In this document: positions 20,181-30,865 of the stretch, one piece after another | Numbering within the stretch: position 1 is the first letter of the stretch | How the letters are laid out: each line of letters starts with the position of its first letter | Assembly (NCBI GenBank): GCA_036346225.1 | Contig: JARFIW010001188.1 | Span: 1,178,001 to 1,242,000, forward strand | DNA length: 64,000 nt | Source of the DNA: Platerodrilus igneus | Lineage: Eukaryota > Arthropoda > Insecta > Coleoptera > Lycidae | Direction of reading: 5' to 3' | The notes under the pieces: model-generated | Told to the model about the DNA's origin: nothing | Databases searched by the model: none | What the model saw: only the letters and a program-made list of their open reading frames with translations | Program-made: the position numbers and the translations under genes

Positions 20181-21096
20181 TCTTATGCTGTTTGAGAGCG
20201 GATTGTATTTGACTATCTTATCATGAAGTATAAGGCAATGACAAGTTTCTGCTAGTCTCAAATTCTAATCTAATATCGACAGTACCAGATTTTAATGCTT
20301 CGTTTTGTCTAGAACAATCTATGACTACTAATGGCGCAATACTTCATAAATCTTCAGGATTAAAAAGTGGTTCATTTTCTTTTCGTAGTATGATTTCTGA
20401 AATTGAGCGTACATCTCATATAACAACGCAGTCTGTTTATTCTCGAACTTCAAATTTAAGTTATCATATGGGAAAATTTCTGAATTTAAATAGAGTTTCA
20501 TGTTGGTTAAATAGCAATGATCAAAACGACTGTAGTTGCTCATGTATCTATTTTTGGTTGGTTTGAAACCAACAATCACAAATCTTGGTTTTTCTAATTG
20601 TGTTGTTGTTTTAATGTTCCATGTATGAGGTTGCGTTTCTTGTAGAAGTTGATATTCATACAACTCCCATCCTCTAAACGAATTTGTGCAACGCATTCTA
20701 TTGAATTAATTCGTTGAGCATCATCAACGGCTACATGCGGCATTTTCCATAAAACTTTGTTTAAAACAACTTTTATTTCTTCATCAGGTGTAGGATTAAT
20801 TATAGCATTAGTATCAAAACTAACTCTTGGCGGAGGTTTAAAATAATTTTTTAAAAATCTTTGCATAATCTGAGAATCATTGAAATGTTTATTGCAACGC
20901 TAAAATTCCCATTGGCATCAACTATTTGCGAATCATCCACAGGAAACCACCAAGCGTTTTGTAAATGTTTACTTTGATTGCTATTACATGAAACATGTCC
21001 CTTCATTATAGACGTTAATCCAGGATTTCGAACACAATCTACAATGACATTGCCAATTTCATATATAATTTCATCAAAATGCAGCAAAAGTCTTAA
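20180..21096 (-). pseudogene. Major capsid protein, 5'-truncated copy in duplication unit 1
   Basis: Homologous to 22198-23411. It begins at the duplication junction, so the N-terminal about 80 residues are missing. Read from 21087 it contains DEI.YEIG, NPGLTSI.KG, KVLWKMPHVAVDD and WELYEYQLL, in two frames, with a deletion of several bases near 20870 removing part of the region after LRLC..F, and a 17-base deletion at about 20245 relative to unit 2. Conversely it keeps the Trp codon after HT where the other copy has TGA. Confidence 0.82.
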
Positions 21097-23165
21097 TAGT
21101 CTTAATAGAAATGAATAAATTAGAGGTTTATTTAAACAAACCCATTTATGTAGGTTTCTCTATTCTAGATATTTCAAAAACCTATTTATATGAATTTCAC
21201 TATAGTTATATAAAATCGCAATTTGCTAACAAAGCAAAGCTGCTGTACACAGATACGGATAGTTTGATATACGAGTTTAGCGTTGAAGATATTTACTCTT
21301 ATATCAAACAAGATATTCATAGATTTGATACTTCCGATTATGACCCTTATAACAAATATCATATTCCATTATCAAATAAAAAGGTTCCTGGTATTATGAA
21401 AGATGAAAACAATGGTGATATCATGCTAGAGTTTGTAGGGCTTAGATCTAAAATGTACACTTACAGAGTTCAGGATAGGATAATAAAAAAGTCAAAGGGA
21501 TCTTCCTTAGCAAGTATTAAGCAAATTTCTTTTAACGATTATAAAAATGCTTTGTTTTATAAACAGGCTGTACAGAAACAGCAATGTTTAATTAGATCAG
21601 TCAAACATGATGTCTGTACTGTTAAACAAAACAAAATTGTTCTTAATCCAAGTGATAATAAAAAAACTCTTAGTACCTCAACCACTGATACTAAACCTTG
21701 GGGGTATAACTATACACTCAGAAATGACTTGTAAAGCTTCAACCACTGGCTCAAACAAAGAATGCAATTTATTTTATCTCGATTAACATATAATATTTTT
21801 TAGTTATAAAACTTCAGTGTTATGTTTATACCTGCACAAGTACACCGTTTTTCGTTTTTGGATGTATCTAAAAAATAGGATACCTTTCAATCTGCCCAAG
21901 TTTGAACTATATTAGTATAAATGTATTGTAGAGAGAAAAAATAATAGTAGTAACCGTTCTGTTTAAAAAAAATCCAGTTTGTTAATAACATACCAGTTAG
22001 TTTATTTGAGAAATGTATAACAAAACTTTTATTTAAAATTGTCAATGTTTATGGCTGTTTACTAAATCACTTAATAATTCAAACATGTAAAAGATATTGT
22101 AAAACATGTAAAAATATTAATAAATAGACTGTGATTGCTAAATGATTTATTGTTTTTCATAATTTGTAAAGGTACAGTAATAATAATAATAAAGTAATTA
22201 TAATATTCTTATGCTGTTTGAGAGTGGATTGTATTTGACTATCTTATCATGAAGTATAAGGCAATGACAAGATGTATTTGGCAAAACGTTTCTGCTAGTT
22301 TCAAATTCTAATCTAATATCGACAGTACCAGATTTTAACGCTTCGTTTTGTCTAGAACAATCTATGACTACTAATGGTGCAATACTTCGTAAATCTTCAG
22401 GATTAAAAGTGGTTCATTTTCCTTTTCGTAGTATGATTGCTGAAACTGAGCATACATCTCATATAACAACGCAGTCTGTTTATTCTCGAACTTCAAATTT
22501 AAGTTATCGTACGGGAAAATTTCTGAATTTAAATATAGTTTCATGTTGGTTAAATAGCAATAATCAAAACGACTGTAGTTGCTCATGTATCTATTTTTTC
22601 GGTTGGTTTGGAAACCAACAATCACAAATCTTGGTTTTTCTAATTGTGTTGTTGTATTAATGTTTCATGTATGACGTTGCGTTTCTTGTAGAAGTTGATA
22701 TTCATGCAATTCCCATCCTCTACACGGAATATGCAAATCCTGATTTTGTGCAACGCATTCTATTAAATTAATTCGTTGAGTATCATCAACGGCTACATGC
22801 GGCATTTTCCATAAAACTTTGTTTAAAACAACTTTTATTTCTTCATCGGGTGTAGGATTAATTATAGCATTAGTATCAAAACTAGAACGTAGTAAAACTA
22901 ACTCATGACGGAGGTTTAAAATAATTTTTTTAAAATCTTCGCATAATCCGAGAACCATTGAAAGGTTTATTGCAACATTAAAATTCCCATTGGCATCAAC
23001 TATTTGCGAATCATCCATAGGAAACCACCCGGCGTTTTGTAAATGTTTACTTTGATTGCTATTATATGAAACATATCCCTTAATTATAGACGTTAATCCA
23101 GGATTCCGAACACGATCTACAATGATACCACCAATCTCATATCTAATTTCATCAAAAAGCAGTAA
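21097..23165. repeat. Tandem duplication inside Polinton B, unit 2
   Basis: Second copy of the segment 19006-21096; continues into the unique N-terminal part of the capsid gene at about 23165. Confidence 0.83.
21111..21734 (+). pseudogene. DNA polymerase C-terminus, duplicate with intact Pol C motif
   Basis: 207 open codons matching 19014-19637, beginning [13 protein letters not shown]. It has the full YTDTDSL catalytic motif and no frame break, whereas the copy joined to the rest of the polymerase has YTDTGSL and a frameshift near 19290. It has no promoter or exonuclease part and cannot act alone; the intact frame suggests duplication happened before or soon after the main gene decayed. Confidence 0.85.
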
Positions 23166-23411
23166 AATTCCATTATTTACAAACTTTGCTGTCTGAGACG
23201 GTGTTCCATCTGTTCTAATTAATTTGCCTTCTATGTACAGCATGCTCTTCGATGGTAAGGTGTATACATCTTGTTGTTGTATAGGGATTCGAATTTCATC
23301 ATTATTGTTTAAAGATGTGTTAGCATAAGGTTGATGAGTATGTTTTTCAATATTAACAATTGCATTGTCAAAGTAAACTTTTTCACGCACGTTCAGTATT
23401 TTACTATTCAT
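22198..23411 (-). pseudogene. Major capsid protein, double jelly-roll (copy B, main copy)
   Basis: Starts ATG 23411 (MNSKILNVREKVYFDNA). N-terminal jelly-roll region with LLFDEIRYEIGG, RVRNPGLTSIIKG, WFPMDD, VLNKVLWKMPHV and WELHEYQLL; C-terminal jelly-roll with YLTNMKLYLNSEIFPY and a terminal HDKIVKYNPLSNSIR ending at TAA 22198-22200. Breaks: a TGA in place of Trp at about 22662 (unit 1 has TGG) and frame changes near 22610 and 22395. Full length would be about 400 residues. It forms the icosahedral shell together with the penton gene upstream on the same strand. Confidence 0.88.
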
Positions 23412-23419
23412 TCTACTTT

Positions 23420-23571
23420 TTAATTAAATAAATGCAGTCCTAACGATTGTAGAAACTGCCGGTTTTGTGCTGTTAGCGGTCTTGAAACAATCAATCGAGT
23501 GTCGATTGCTTTGAAATTTCTGCATTTATAGCAATTCTTGACATGTTGCGTGCATTATACTTAATACCCAT
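23420..23571 (-). pseudogene. Small Polinton protein with LT..N..FL.SLGL end (copy B)
   Basis: ATG at 23571 overlaps the end of the penton gene. The first half (KYNARNMSRIAIN) resembles KARYNTPRRLEVN of the family C protein. The C-terminal half, LTAQNRQFLQSLGLHL, is in another frame, so one frameshift near 23490 breaks it. Same position between penton and capsid genes as 4763-4924. A minor virion or assembly part is likely from position only. Confidence 0.6.
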
Positions 23572-24313
23572 GGCTATTGCAGATTTTTTTTAAATGCAAC
23601 CTTACAGTTAGCAGTTCTCCTCTGAAATTAACTAAATTTCCATCTAGATCTAACACTTTAACTATTATTTCATTTATTATACGTGACCTGATTGGTAGAT
23701 ATATAATCGTAGGTGGGCACTCGACAATTTTAAAACCTGCAGGTACTTGAGGAAAAAATTCGTGTATTACATGGGCTGGTTTACTATTTAAATAGGATCC
23801 ACTTGCAATATTACAATCGATTTAAACTGCATTCACTTTACAAATGTTGATCGCGTAGTCTGCTTGATGCGTGACATATGCTAGCAATTTTCGCGGATTG
23901 AAACCAAGTAGAGAACCAATTGAATCCTTTTTGGTAAAATCCACATCTAGACTACATTTAATACTACATTTAAGTGTATTATTGTCAGCTGTAATTTCTA
24001 TATACACTGGCGTCTTTCTAGCGCTTCGTGATTGTTCCATATGACCACGCCATCTTTTATCACCTAAAGCTTTTTGAAGATATTTATTAATTTCTCTAAT
24101 CTCATAAGCACCTTCAGGTATTTCTATGAATTCTCCGTTAGATCCATAATAAAATTTATTATATATTCCTTTTTCTATGTTTGGAATTGTGTTATAAGAC
24201 TCAAAATTTGTTAATCCTAATACGTACTCCGAATCATTATCCAAGTTTATAGGCGGATTAAAATTGCTTGTTAAAACTGAAGTGTTTCCCGTTAGAGTAA
24301 AAGTGTACGACAT
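23561..24313 (-). pseudogene. Penton-like minor capsid protein (copy B), one nonsense codon
   Basis: Starts MSYTFTLTGNTS at 24313. N-terminal strands with YVLGLTNFESYNTIPNI, central NNTLKCSIKCSLDVDF and IGSLLGF, then a TAA at 23822-23824 in the same frame, after which the frame continues with IASGSYLN, FFPQVPAGFK, IIYLPI and VLDLDGNLVNF to TAA 23561-23563. The region after the stop aligns with family C's 4500-4740, so the stop is a lesion in a gene of about 250 codons. Product would sit at capsid vertices and hold the fibre. Confidence 0.85.
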
Positions 24314-24332
24314 GACAACTTCGTACGCAGTT

Positions 24333-24696
24333 CTATGTACTACTTAGAAATTGTAAGCATAAATGGCCGCAAAACACAGTACCGTACGATTGTTCTTGGT
24401 TAATGTTATAAAAATTTTACATTTACCCCGCTATTCAAATAACTTATCAACTCTGTTGGCGGTCGCAGGTTTCCGTAGCTGTCATAGTAAATAGCGCTAC
24501 TACCGTACTTTTTATAAGAGGTCCAATGCGTGCCTAAACCTTCTATTCCATCTAAATTAATTATACCACATTCTTTTAAATTAACTTTCTTGGGAAGATT
24601 GTTTCTCATGAACACTCCACGGAAATATGGTACTTCTAATTGCTTAACAAACTCTATTAATTCTACATTGCTTAGTGCTCGATTAGGTAAAATCAA
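24333..24696 (-). pseudogene. Adenain-like cysteine protease (copy B), frameshifted before the catalytic Cys
   Basis: Maturation protease of Polinton/adenovirus type. Visible: PYFRGVFMRN, catalytic His in GTHW, Asp in YYDSYGN, then in the next frame the Gln in NQEQ and Cys in FCGHLCLQFL, ending at TAG 24333-24335. The frame change is near 24405. There is no ATG at the beginning of the frame (it opens with TTG), and the pX gene runs into it in another frame with a 14-base overlap, so the start is either the internal ATG (MRNNLPKK) or pX and protease were once one reading frame. Confidence 0.83.
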
Positions 24697-25524
24697 GTTG
24701 CGTTCCTTTGAGGTTTTGCAGGGCTAAAAAGACCAAAACCTTTTTATAAGGTTTGATGTACATGCTGTTTCCGACTGCAATGTCCTCCATTGCCTTGTTA
24801 TGACGTTGTTTTTCCGCTAGTTGTTCCTTAGCTATTTTAGTATCTGAAACTGCTTTTGCAACAGCAGCTGCACATCCAGTAAGAGTACCAAGAGCGCTTA
24901 GGCCTGCAAAAATTGGTATTAGTGGTAGAAAACCTCCTGTTTTAGGAATTGATATAATACGAGCTGATTTAATATGCTTCTTTTGTTTTGCTGTATTGGC
25001 TTCCTTAATTGTTATGTTGATTGCATCCATAAATTAGATCCTTTAGCCTTTTTTAAAGCTGTACGTGCTTGTTTGATAATACTTTTAATACCTAGCGTAC
25101 TTTTTGTTTTACGTTTCTTTATCAGTTTTCTTATTTTATTGATATTTTTTGTTCTCAGTGATGCACAGGCGCCCATACCAAGTTTTACTTTAGCTTTCAT
25201 TCCGGTAGCTACTCCAAATGCTGCTACTTTTTCACCTAAAGAAGAGTCACCAGAATTTAGTCTTTCTGTAGCTAACTGAGCTAACTTCGAATCTGCTTGA
25301 TGGCGTTTAGATAGATCCTTTTCTTTGGAGTATGCAATATCGTGCTCCTTACAAGCCTCGTCTAACTTGTTTATTCCCTTGTCTCCCCCAGCTAACCGTT
25401 CGATTAGTTTTGTACCCAGCCCGCAAAATTTGTAACCCGGAATATGCGCTTCAAATGGTAAATTGTTAATTACAGTATTTAATAGTTTGTTCCCAGTAGT
25501 TTTAGAATTATTATATGTAATCAT
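24683..25524 (-). pseudogene. Parvovirus-type phospholipase A2 domain plus pX-like minor capsid protein
   Basis: Start taken at ATG 25524 (MITYNN). Residues about 20-75 form a VP1-type PLA2: calcium-loop-like YKFCGLGT and catalytic pair in KEHDIAYS. Then a hydrophobic GVATGMKAKVKLGMGA stretch and a basic tail. From 25030 a second frame continues with IPKTGGFLPLIPIFAGL, a membrane-active amphipathic stretch, then RHNKAMEDIA and YIKPYKK, as in adenovirus pX/pVI-like Polinton proteins. The 19-base overlap of the two frames suggests one frameshift in a single gene. Such proteins help cross the endosomal membrane during entry. TATA (25586-25594, minus) is 70 bases upstream. Confidence 0.83.
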
Positions 25525-25604
25525 TAGCGGACAACTATCCTCTCCAGCTGTGCAGTAAATAAATAAAATATTGTGAATTGATGATTCTTTATATACTCGC
25601 CGTT

Positions 25605-25605
25605 T

Positions 25606-25638
<33 letters not shown>
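25605..25638. repeat. (TA)n microsatellite, insertion site of the gypsy element
   Basis: TATATA run between the PLA2 promoter and the left LTR; the same TA run resumes right of the element (32680-32687), as expected for target duplication of ATATA. Confidence 0.85.
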
Positions 25639-25640
<2 letters not shown>

Positions 25641-27454
25641 CTGTGATAAGGGGTTGTTTAAGGGTGCACGACATAGTGAAGGTCACTAGAGAATGAGTAA
25701 TTAGAATAGGCAGCAGAAAATTGTAGTTATTTTAGGAAATAAGTAAGAAATAGAAGTAGATAGTAAGTAGGAAACACCCTGTGTACAAAGTAGAAATAGT
25801 TTTGGGCGACGCAGGAAAGACATAGGAAGACGCATAGTTGGCGTAGGAATGAGAAATACGAGTATTAAACGGATGGTAAAGATTAAATACCCTGTAGATA
25901 GTGTTCAGTTGATATAAGTAAAGCGAATAAGAATATTTTTCAGTGGGAGCACGCGTATAAATGATAAAGAATAATTAGACACGCATTAAGAAAAGAGTCT
26001 CAGACGATTAAGTAATACGGATGTGAAAATAGAGTTTCATGTAGCTAATATAATGCGTATAAAGATCTAACCATTTTGATAAGAGAAATGATTAAAAATT
26101 GCGTGAATCGCATGTAAACAATGAAAGTTTAAAGTAAAATTGCATCAGTTGTTTATGGAAAGGCGACTATTCTATCAAAATACAGCATGTTGATAAGTGA
26201 AGACACCTGCAAGCAGGTGGGCATTATGAACGAACGCAGAGCATTACGTCAGAAAATATTCGAAATGAAATTATTTGATTGGTCCGAAGCAAACGACAGG
26301 TTCTAGACCACACCACGGATGCAGTGGGGATTCGAAATTATATTAGCAAGCACCGCGATAAGAAAGTCAGTTTTGAACTCAATGAAGGCCCAAGTGCATT
26401 GCCAGTAATACTGAATAATACGTAACAAGTGGTACAAAGTGAAATAAATGAGTGTGTATATGAAAATTACCGTTTAAAACGTAAGTAGGATTATTTGTAT
26501 GAATTAATCGTAAACTAAGACATAAAAATAATAGGGCTTCGAGGTCTGAGGGAAAATAGGCCAGAATGTTTGATGTTAAGAAAGATTACAATAAAACAAT
26601 TTAAATGTCGAGGCGAAAAGAAGAACATAATCTTGAAGTATAGGGTGAACGAATTACAAATTTGAAGTCTATGGCAAGAATGATTAAAGTATAAAATTAT
26701 AATTTAATGGTGTTGGTCCATAATGGTGATAAGTTGAATGGAATCGAAAATTGGGGAAGATTAATTTTAATGGAAGCGTCGTCGTAAAAAGATAAAACCA
26801 GGTCAGATTGTTAGTTATAAGGCATCTGTTTTTCTACAAGAATTTTATTTTATTTTTAATATCAAATTGGCTAAATATTATATGCTTGTAAACAAGTCAA
26901 CAAAGGGTTGAATACGTATTGAAATAATAATAAGAAAACGGATTTAGAATATTCTACATTTGTTGGTAAAGGTAATGAGTTTTCTTTGGTGACTTTGGGT
27001 TTTTAGTACAAATTAAATGGTTGTTGATAAATGAAATTTATAAAGGTGAATTAATTTGAAAATGTATTGTAAATAACGTCAAAGCTGTACATAAAGCATT
27101 AGTTTCATTAAATGTGATCCAAACTCACTGAATTTATAATTACAAATATATGCTAGCCGAGGTCATAAGATTGAGGAGGAGCCACAAATTAAGTAGGGCA
27201 GAGATAACCCGCAAAGGCGGTAACTTGTTGAATTTTGTCATTGGTCGATAAAGTTGTTTATGATAAATTCCAGTTGATAGCAACATTAAGAAACAGCTGG
27301 AGGAGGAAATAATCACAAGCTGTAGGAAAGATTAAAATGGTGGTTCAATAATTTAATTTAGTATTATAGCAATTAAAATAAATAGGTCGCTCAACGTAAG
27401 GACACGTGATATTACAGAATTAATAGGCCGACCCACTAAAGGGGTAGTACAGCA
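25639..27454 (+). repeat. Left LTR
   Basis: 1816 bp, begins TGCTGTGATAAGG and ends GTAGTACAGCA (TG..CA). By eye about six differences from the right LTR (single-base indels and substitutions), so insertion is recent. LTR length is large for gypsy elements. No gene inside. Confidence 0.92.
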
Positions 27455-27806
27455 ATTAATATGTCGACCCAACGAAGGGGCTCGTAAATTAAACCACAAT
27501 AAACTGAAATTAAGAGGGGCTCGTAAATTAAACCACAATAAACTGAAATTAAGAGGGGCTCGTAAATTAAACCACAATAAACTGAAATTAAGAGGGGCTC
27601 GTAAATTAAACCACAATAAACTGAAATTAAGAGGGGCGAATTAAATTAAAATAAATTTTAAAGTACGATTGTAAGATTTTATATAAATTAATTAAACTAA
27701 ACCGGGGATTTGAAAAGCTTCAATTAACAATAGGGAAATTTGTACAGTAATTTAAAGTTAGATAAATTTTAGTATTTAAAAAGTTTAGCATATAAATTTA
27801 ATAATA
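27455..27806 (+). other. Leader with four 39-bp direct repeats
   Basis: Just after the LTR, TCGACCCAACGAAGGGG (27464-27480) resembles a degenerate primer-binding site, but a similar word also occurs within the LTR end. Four identical 39-bp units starting CTCGTAAATTAAACCACAAT lie at 27481, 27520, 27559 and 27598. They are contiguous, without spacers. Confidence 0.75.
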
Positions 27807-28885
27807 ATGGACAAGAAAATACGGGAAACACGGGAGGTTTTGAGACAACAAGGAGTAGAGATAGGATCCCAGGAGAGCGTTATAATTCAGGAAACCAGTT
27901 CCAGTGAAGAGAGGCGAACTTCACAAGAAAATAAGATGTTGGATATCTTAATGGCATTGAATGAAAAGATGGATAGGAGTGAGCAAGCCATAAATGCAGT
28001 TAAAATAAAATGGATGAAAACAATGAGAAATTGAGGGTAAAATTAAGAATCTTAGTGATGGACTGAAAGAAGCAAACCATAATATCGCGGAGATGAAAGC
28101 ACAATTGAATGAGAGAGTTGGTAGAGTTTCTGAGGAGATAGACGGTTTATGGGATCATATTTCTTTAATCAAAACGAAACGAGAAGAGTTCGAAAGTGAG
28201 TCCAACAATAAAATTAAGAATTTAAATATTAAGTTAAATAAAATTGAAGAAAATTGCGAAACGGAATTCAGATCAATAAATCAAGAGATAAATAATTTAA
28301 AAAGCAATCCAATAAACTTTAATAGGAACCAATTAAGCTAATGCACACGAATCTTTCAATGGAACAATTTACGAAATTTTACGGGACGGAAAAGTAAACC
28401 CTAAGATATTTCTGAAAAATTTTAAAATGTTGATACAGGGATACACAGATGAATTATTCAAATTAAATTTAATCAGGGCAATATTAAAAGGGAATGCTAA
28501 ACGATGGTACAATCTAGTTGAGGATGAGATAGAAACGTTTGAACAGTTTGAAAGCAAATTTCTACGTCAATTCTGGAATGACAACCAGCAAAATCGAATT
28601 CAAAATGATTTAATTATGGGAAGATACGATTTGGCGAAAGGGATAACGCGAGAATCATATGCGATTGAGAAATTTACTGTAGCGAAGCAATTGGATCCTC
28701 CTTTAGAAGATAAAATTATTATAAAGTATTTAGCAAGTCATTTTAATGCGGAAGTAAAGCGATACATAACGACGCAAAACATAGTGGATAGAGACACGTT
28801 TATTGATTATTTGCAGAGATATGATGATTTGGAAAATGATGATGAAAGGGAAAATAAATTTAGGATCGACGCACGAATTTCATAA
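27807..28885 (+). pseudogene. gag of the gypsy-type element
   Basis: Three frames: 27807-28034 and 28093-28341 (coiled-coil, rich in E/K/N) and 28427-28885, which holds the capsid-like retrotransposon gag domain (AILKGNAKRWYNLVEDEI, FLRQFWNDNQQNRIQ, then a YIT..N). Frame changes near 28030 and 28345-28420 interrupt it. After 28885 a G/N/R-rich region without zinc knuckles follows. Resembles the gag piece at 52873-53208. Confidence 0.75.
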
Positions 28886-29191
28886 GGAATGATGAGACTA
28901 GGAATAATTATCGAAGGAACAGGTATAATTATGATCGCGGAAGAAATTTTAATGGGGGGAACTATGGAAACTTTAATAATGATTTTAGGCAGAACAGGGA
29001 TAATGGTCAGACACCAAGGCAACGAATAGAGAGAACGAATCATGAGGGAAACAATGGAGTAATGAATAGGCGGGAAAAGGATGATCGACGGACACCAGCA
29101 AGAAATATTAATAGTGTGGAATTAAGGAACACGAATTGCACAGATACAGGAAGAATGAGTCAGGCAGGACCTTCGACGCGAGATCAGGATT

Positions 29192-29769
29192 TTGAGTACG
29201 GACGAACCAAGGAAAATTCTACGGATTAACGGATATGAGCACCAGCGCGAGTTTATTAAATATGAAATGGATAATGAATTAGGAAGACTTGAGAGAAACT
29301 TATTACCAATAATTAATTTAAAGGTGGAAAATAAAATAGTTAAAGTATTAATTGATACTGGAGCAGAGGCATCACTTGTAGCGGAAGAATTTGTTAAACG
29401 AGAGAAATTGGGGATAAAGCGATAAAGATAGCAAGGTGTAATTTAGTGGCACCAAATAATAAGAGATTTAGTGTAATAAATGAAATGGTAATTCTGAGAT
29501 GTGAAATGGGAAATAGAATATGGGAAAATGAGTTCATGGTGGTACCTGGACTGAAGATAGATGTTATATTTGGGATGAATATGATAGATAAGTTGGGGTT
29601 GAAGATAAATGCGGAATGCAAAGAGATTGAGTGTAATGGGAAATATATTAAATGGTATGAAGAGGGGAATATAGTAATAGAAGATGACTGCGTAAATATT
29701 AATCAGTTTAGTGAAGAGATAAATAATGGGGGAATGAAAGTGAAGAGATTAAGTGTCCAGATGATTTAA
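29192..29769 (+). pseudogene. Aspartic protease of the gypsy-type element
   Basis: The DTGAEASL active-site motif (near 29355) sits in VLIDTGAEASLV, followed in another frame from 29446 by a beta-rich stretch with IDVIFGMNMIDKLGLKI, the typical retropepsin C-terminal GxD-like region (GMN here). A frame change near 29425 separates the halves. Confidence 0.8.
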
Positions 29770-29776
29770 AAATAGG

Positions 29777-30514
29777 GTGAATGTATTATTGAATAAGCAT
29801 TCAGAATTAATTGGGTCAAAGTCGAGAATTGCCAAGGGTTATGTGCACAAGTTAGAAGTAATGAATGAGGAACCGTTTAACAATAAGATATATCCTATCC
29901 CAGTAGCATATAGGAATAGAGTGAAGGAAGAAATTGAGGAAATGTTACGTGAAGGCATTATAGAAAACTCCAGTACACATTTTGTGAATCCATTAGTCGT
30001 CGTGAAGAAAAATGATAATAGCATTAGGTTATGTTTGGATGCAAGAGAGATAAATAAGCGAACGAAGCCGCAATACAATTGTCCACCAACGATGGAAAGC
30101 ATATTAGCAAGAATAGGTAATAAGAAAATATATAGCAAATTAGACTTAAAGAATTCATTGTGTTTGATTCCATTAGAGCGTGAATCAAGGAAATATACGG
30201 GTTTTTCGGTAGAAGGAAAATTATACCAATTTAGGGTGGTCCCGGTTGGTTTGTCCTCGAGCACGGATGCATTAGAGAATGTGATCAAGAATATTTTGGG
30301 ACTGTATGAGGAATTTAGTATCCACTATAAGGATGAAATATTAATATTTAGTAATAGTGTAGAGGAACACTATGTACATTTAGAGAGAATATTATTAGAG
30401 TTGAATATAGCAGGTTTAAGGTTGAATTTAAGGAAGTGTGAATTTTTTCAAAGTAGGGTTAGATTTTTAGGATATAGGATAGATAATAAATATAGGATTG
30501 AAAATATAGATTAA
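29777..30514 (+). pseudogene. Reverse transcriptase, truncated (gypsy-type)
   Basis: Motifs: YPIPVAYR, EEIEEMLREGIIENSSTHFVNP, IRLCLDAREINKRT, KIYSKLDLKNSL, GLYEEFSIHYKDEILIFS and LNLRKCEFFQSRVRFLGY. The catalytic YxDD box reads YKDE and the fingers end in LDLKNSL instead of the usual LDL..G(Y/F), so the enzyme is unlikely to work. The ORF stops at 30514; RNase H and integrase are absent, probably by deletion. The element would need help from a relative. Confidence 0.85.
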
Positions 30515-30865
30515 AAGGACCCAGATTTAAGAGTGAAAAAGGGGAAGTTGAAAATAAATAAATTGAATTGGCCCATGCAAGGACAGATGAATAGATAAAA
30601 GGAAATGTAAAATAAATTATGAATAGGTATACATAGAGAAATAGAATAGGATTTGAACATAAGAATAGGCATAGATAGGAATAGTATAGTATAATAGGAC
30701 ATAGGTATGGGATAAATAAAATGTAAATATGAGATTAATAATGAAAAGGTTGAATTTCAATATGGAAATAAAATATAATAATTTCATACCAATGTGAGTT
30801 TAAGTTCACGTTGGGCAACAAAATGGACATTGATATAAAATTTTATATTTTAATTTGGGGAATTA

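Larger units (their letters stand above)
19006..21096. repeat. Tandem duplication inside Polinton B, unit 1
   Basis: The segment from the polymerase C-terminus through the convergent end of the capsid gene occurs twice in tandem (unit 2: 21097-about 23165). At the junction, capsid sequence (...CAGCAAAAG) is joined to polymerase sequence at TCTTAATAG, which is also repeated there. The units differ by scattered substitutions and small indels, so the duplication is not a recent assembly repeat. Confidence 0.85.

Noticed and set aside
27481..27636. Regular direct repeats resembling a CRISPR array
   Set aside because: The four 39-bp units are contiguous without spacers and lie in a eukaryotic retrotransposon leader.
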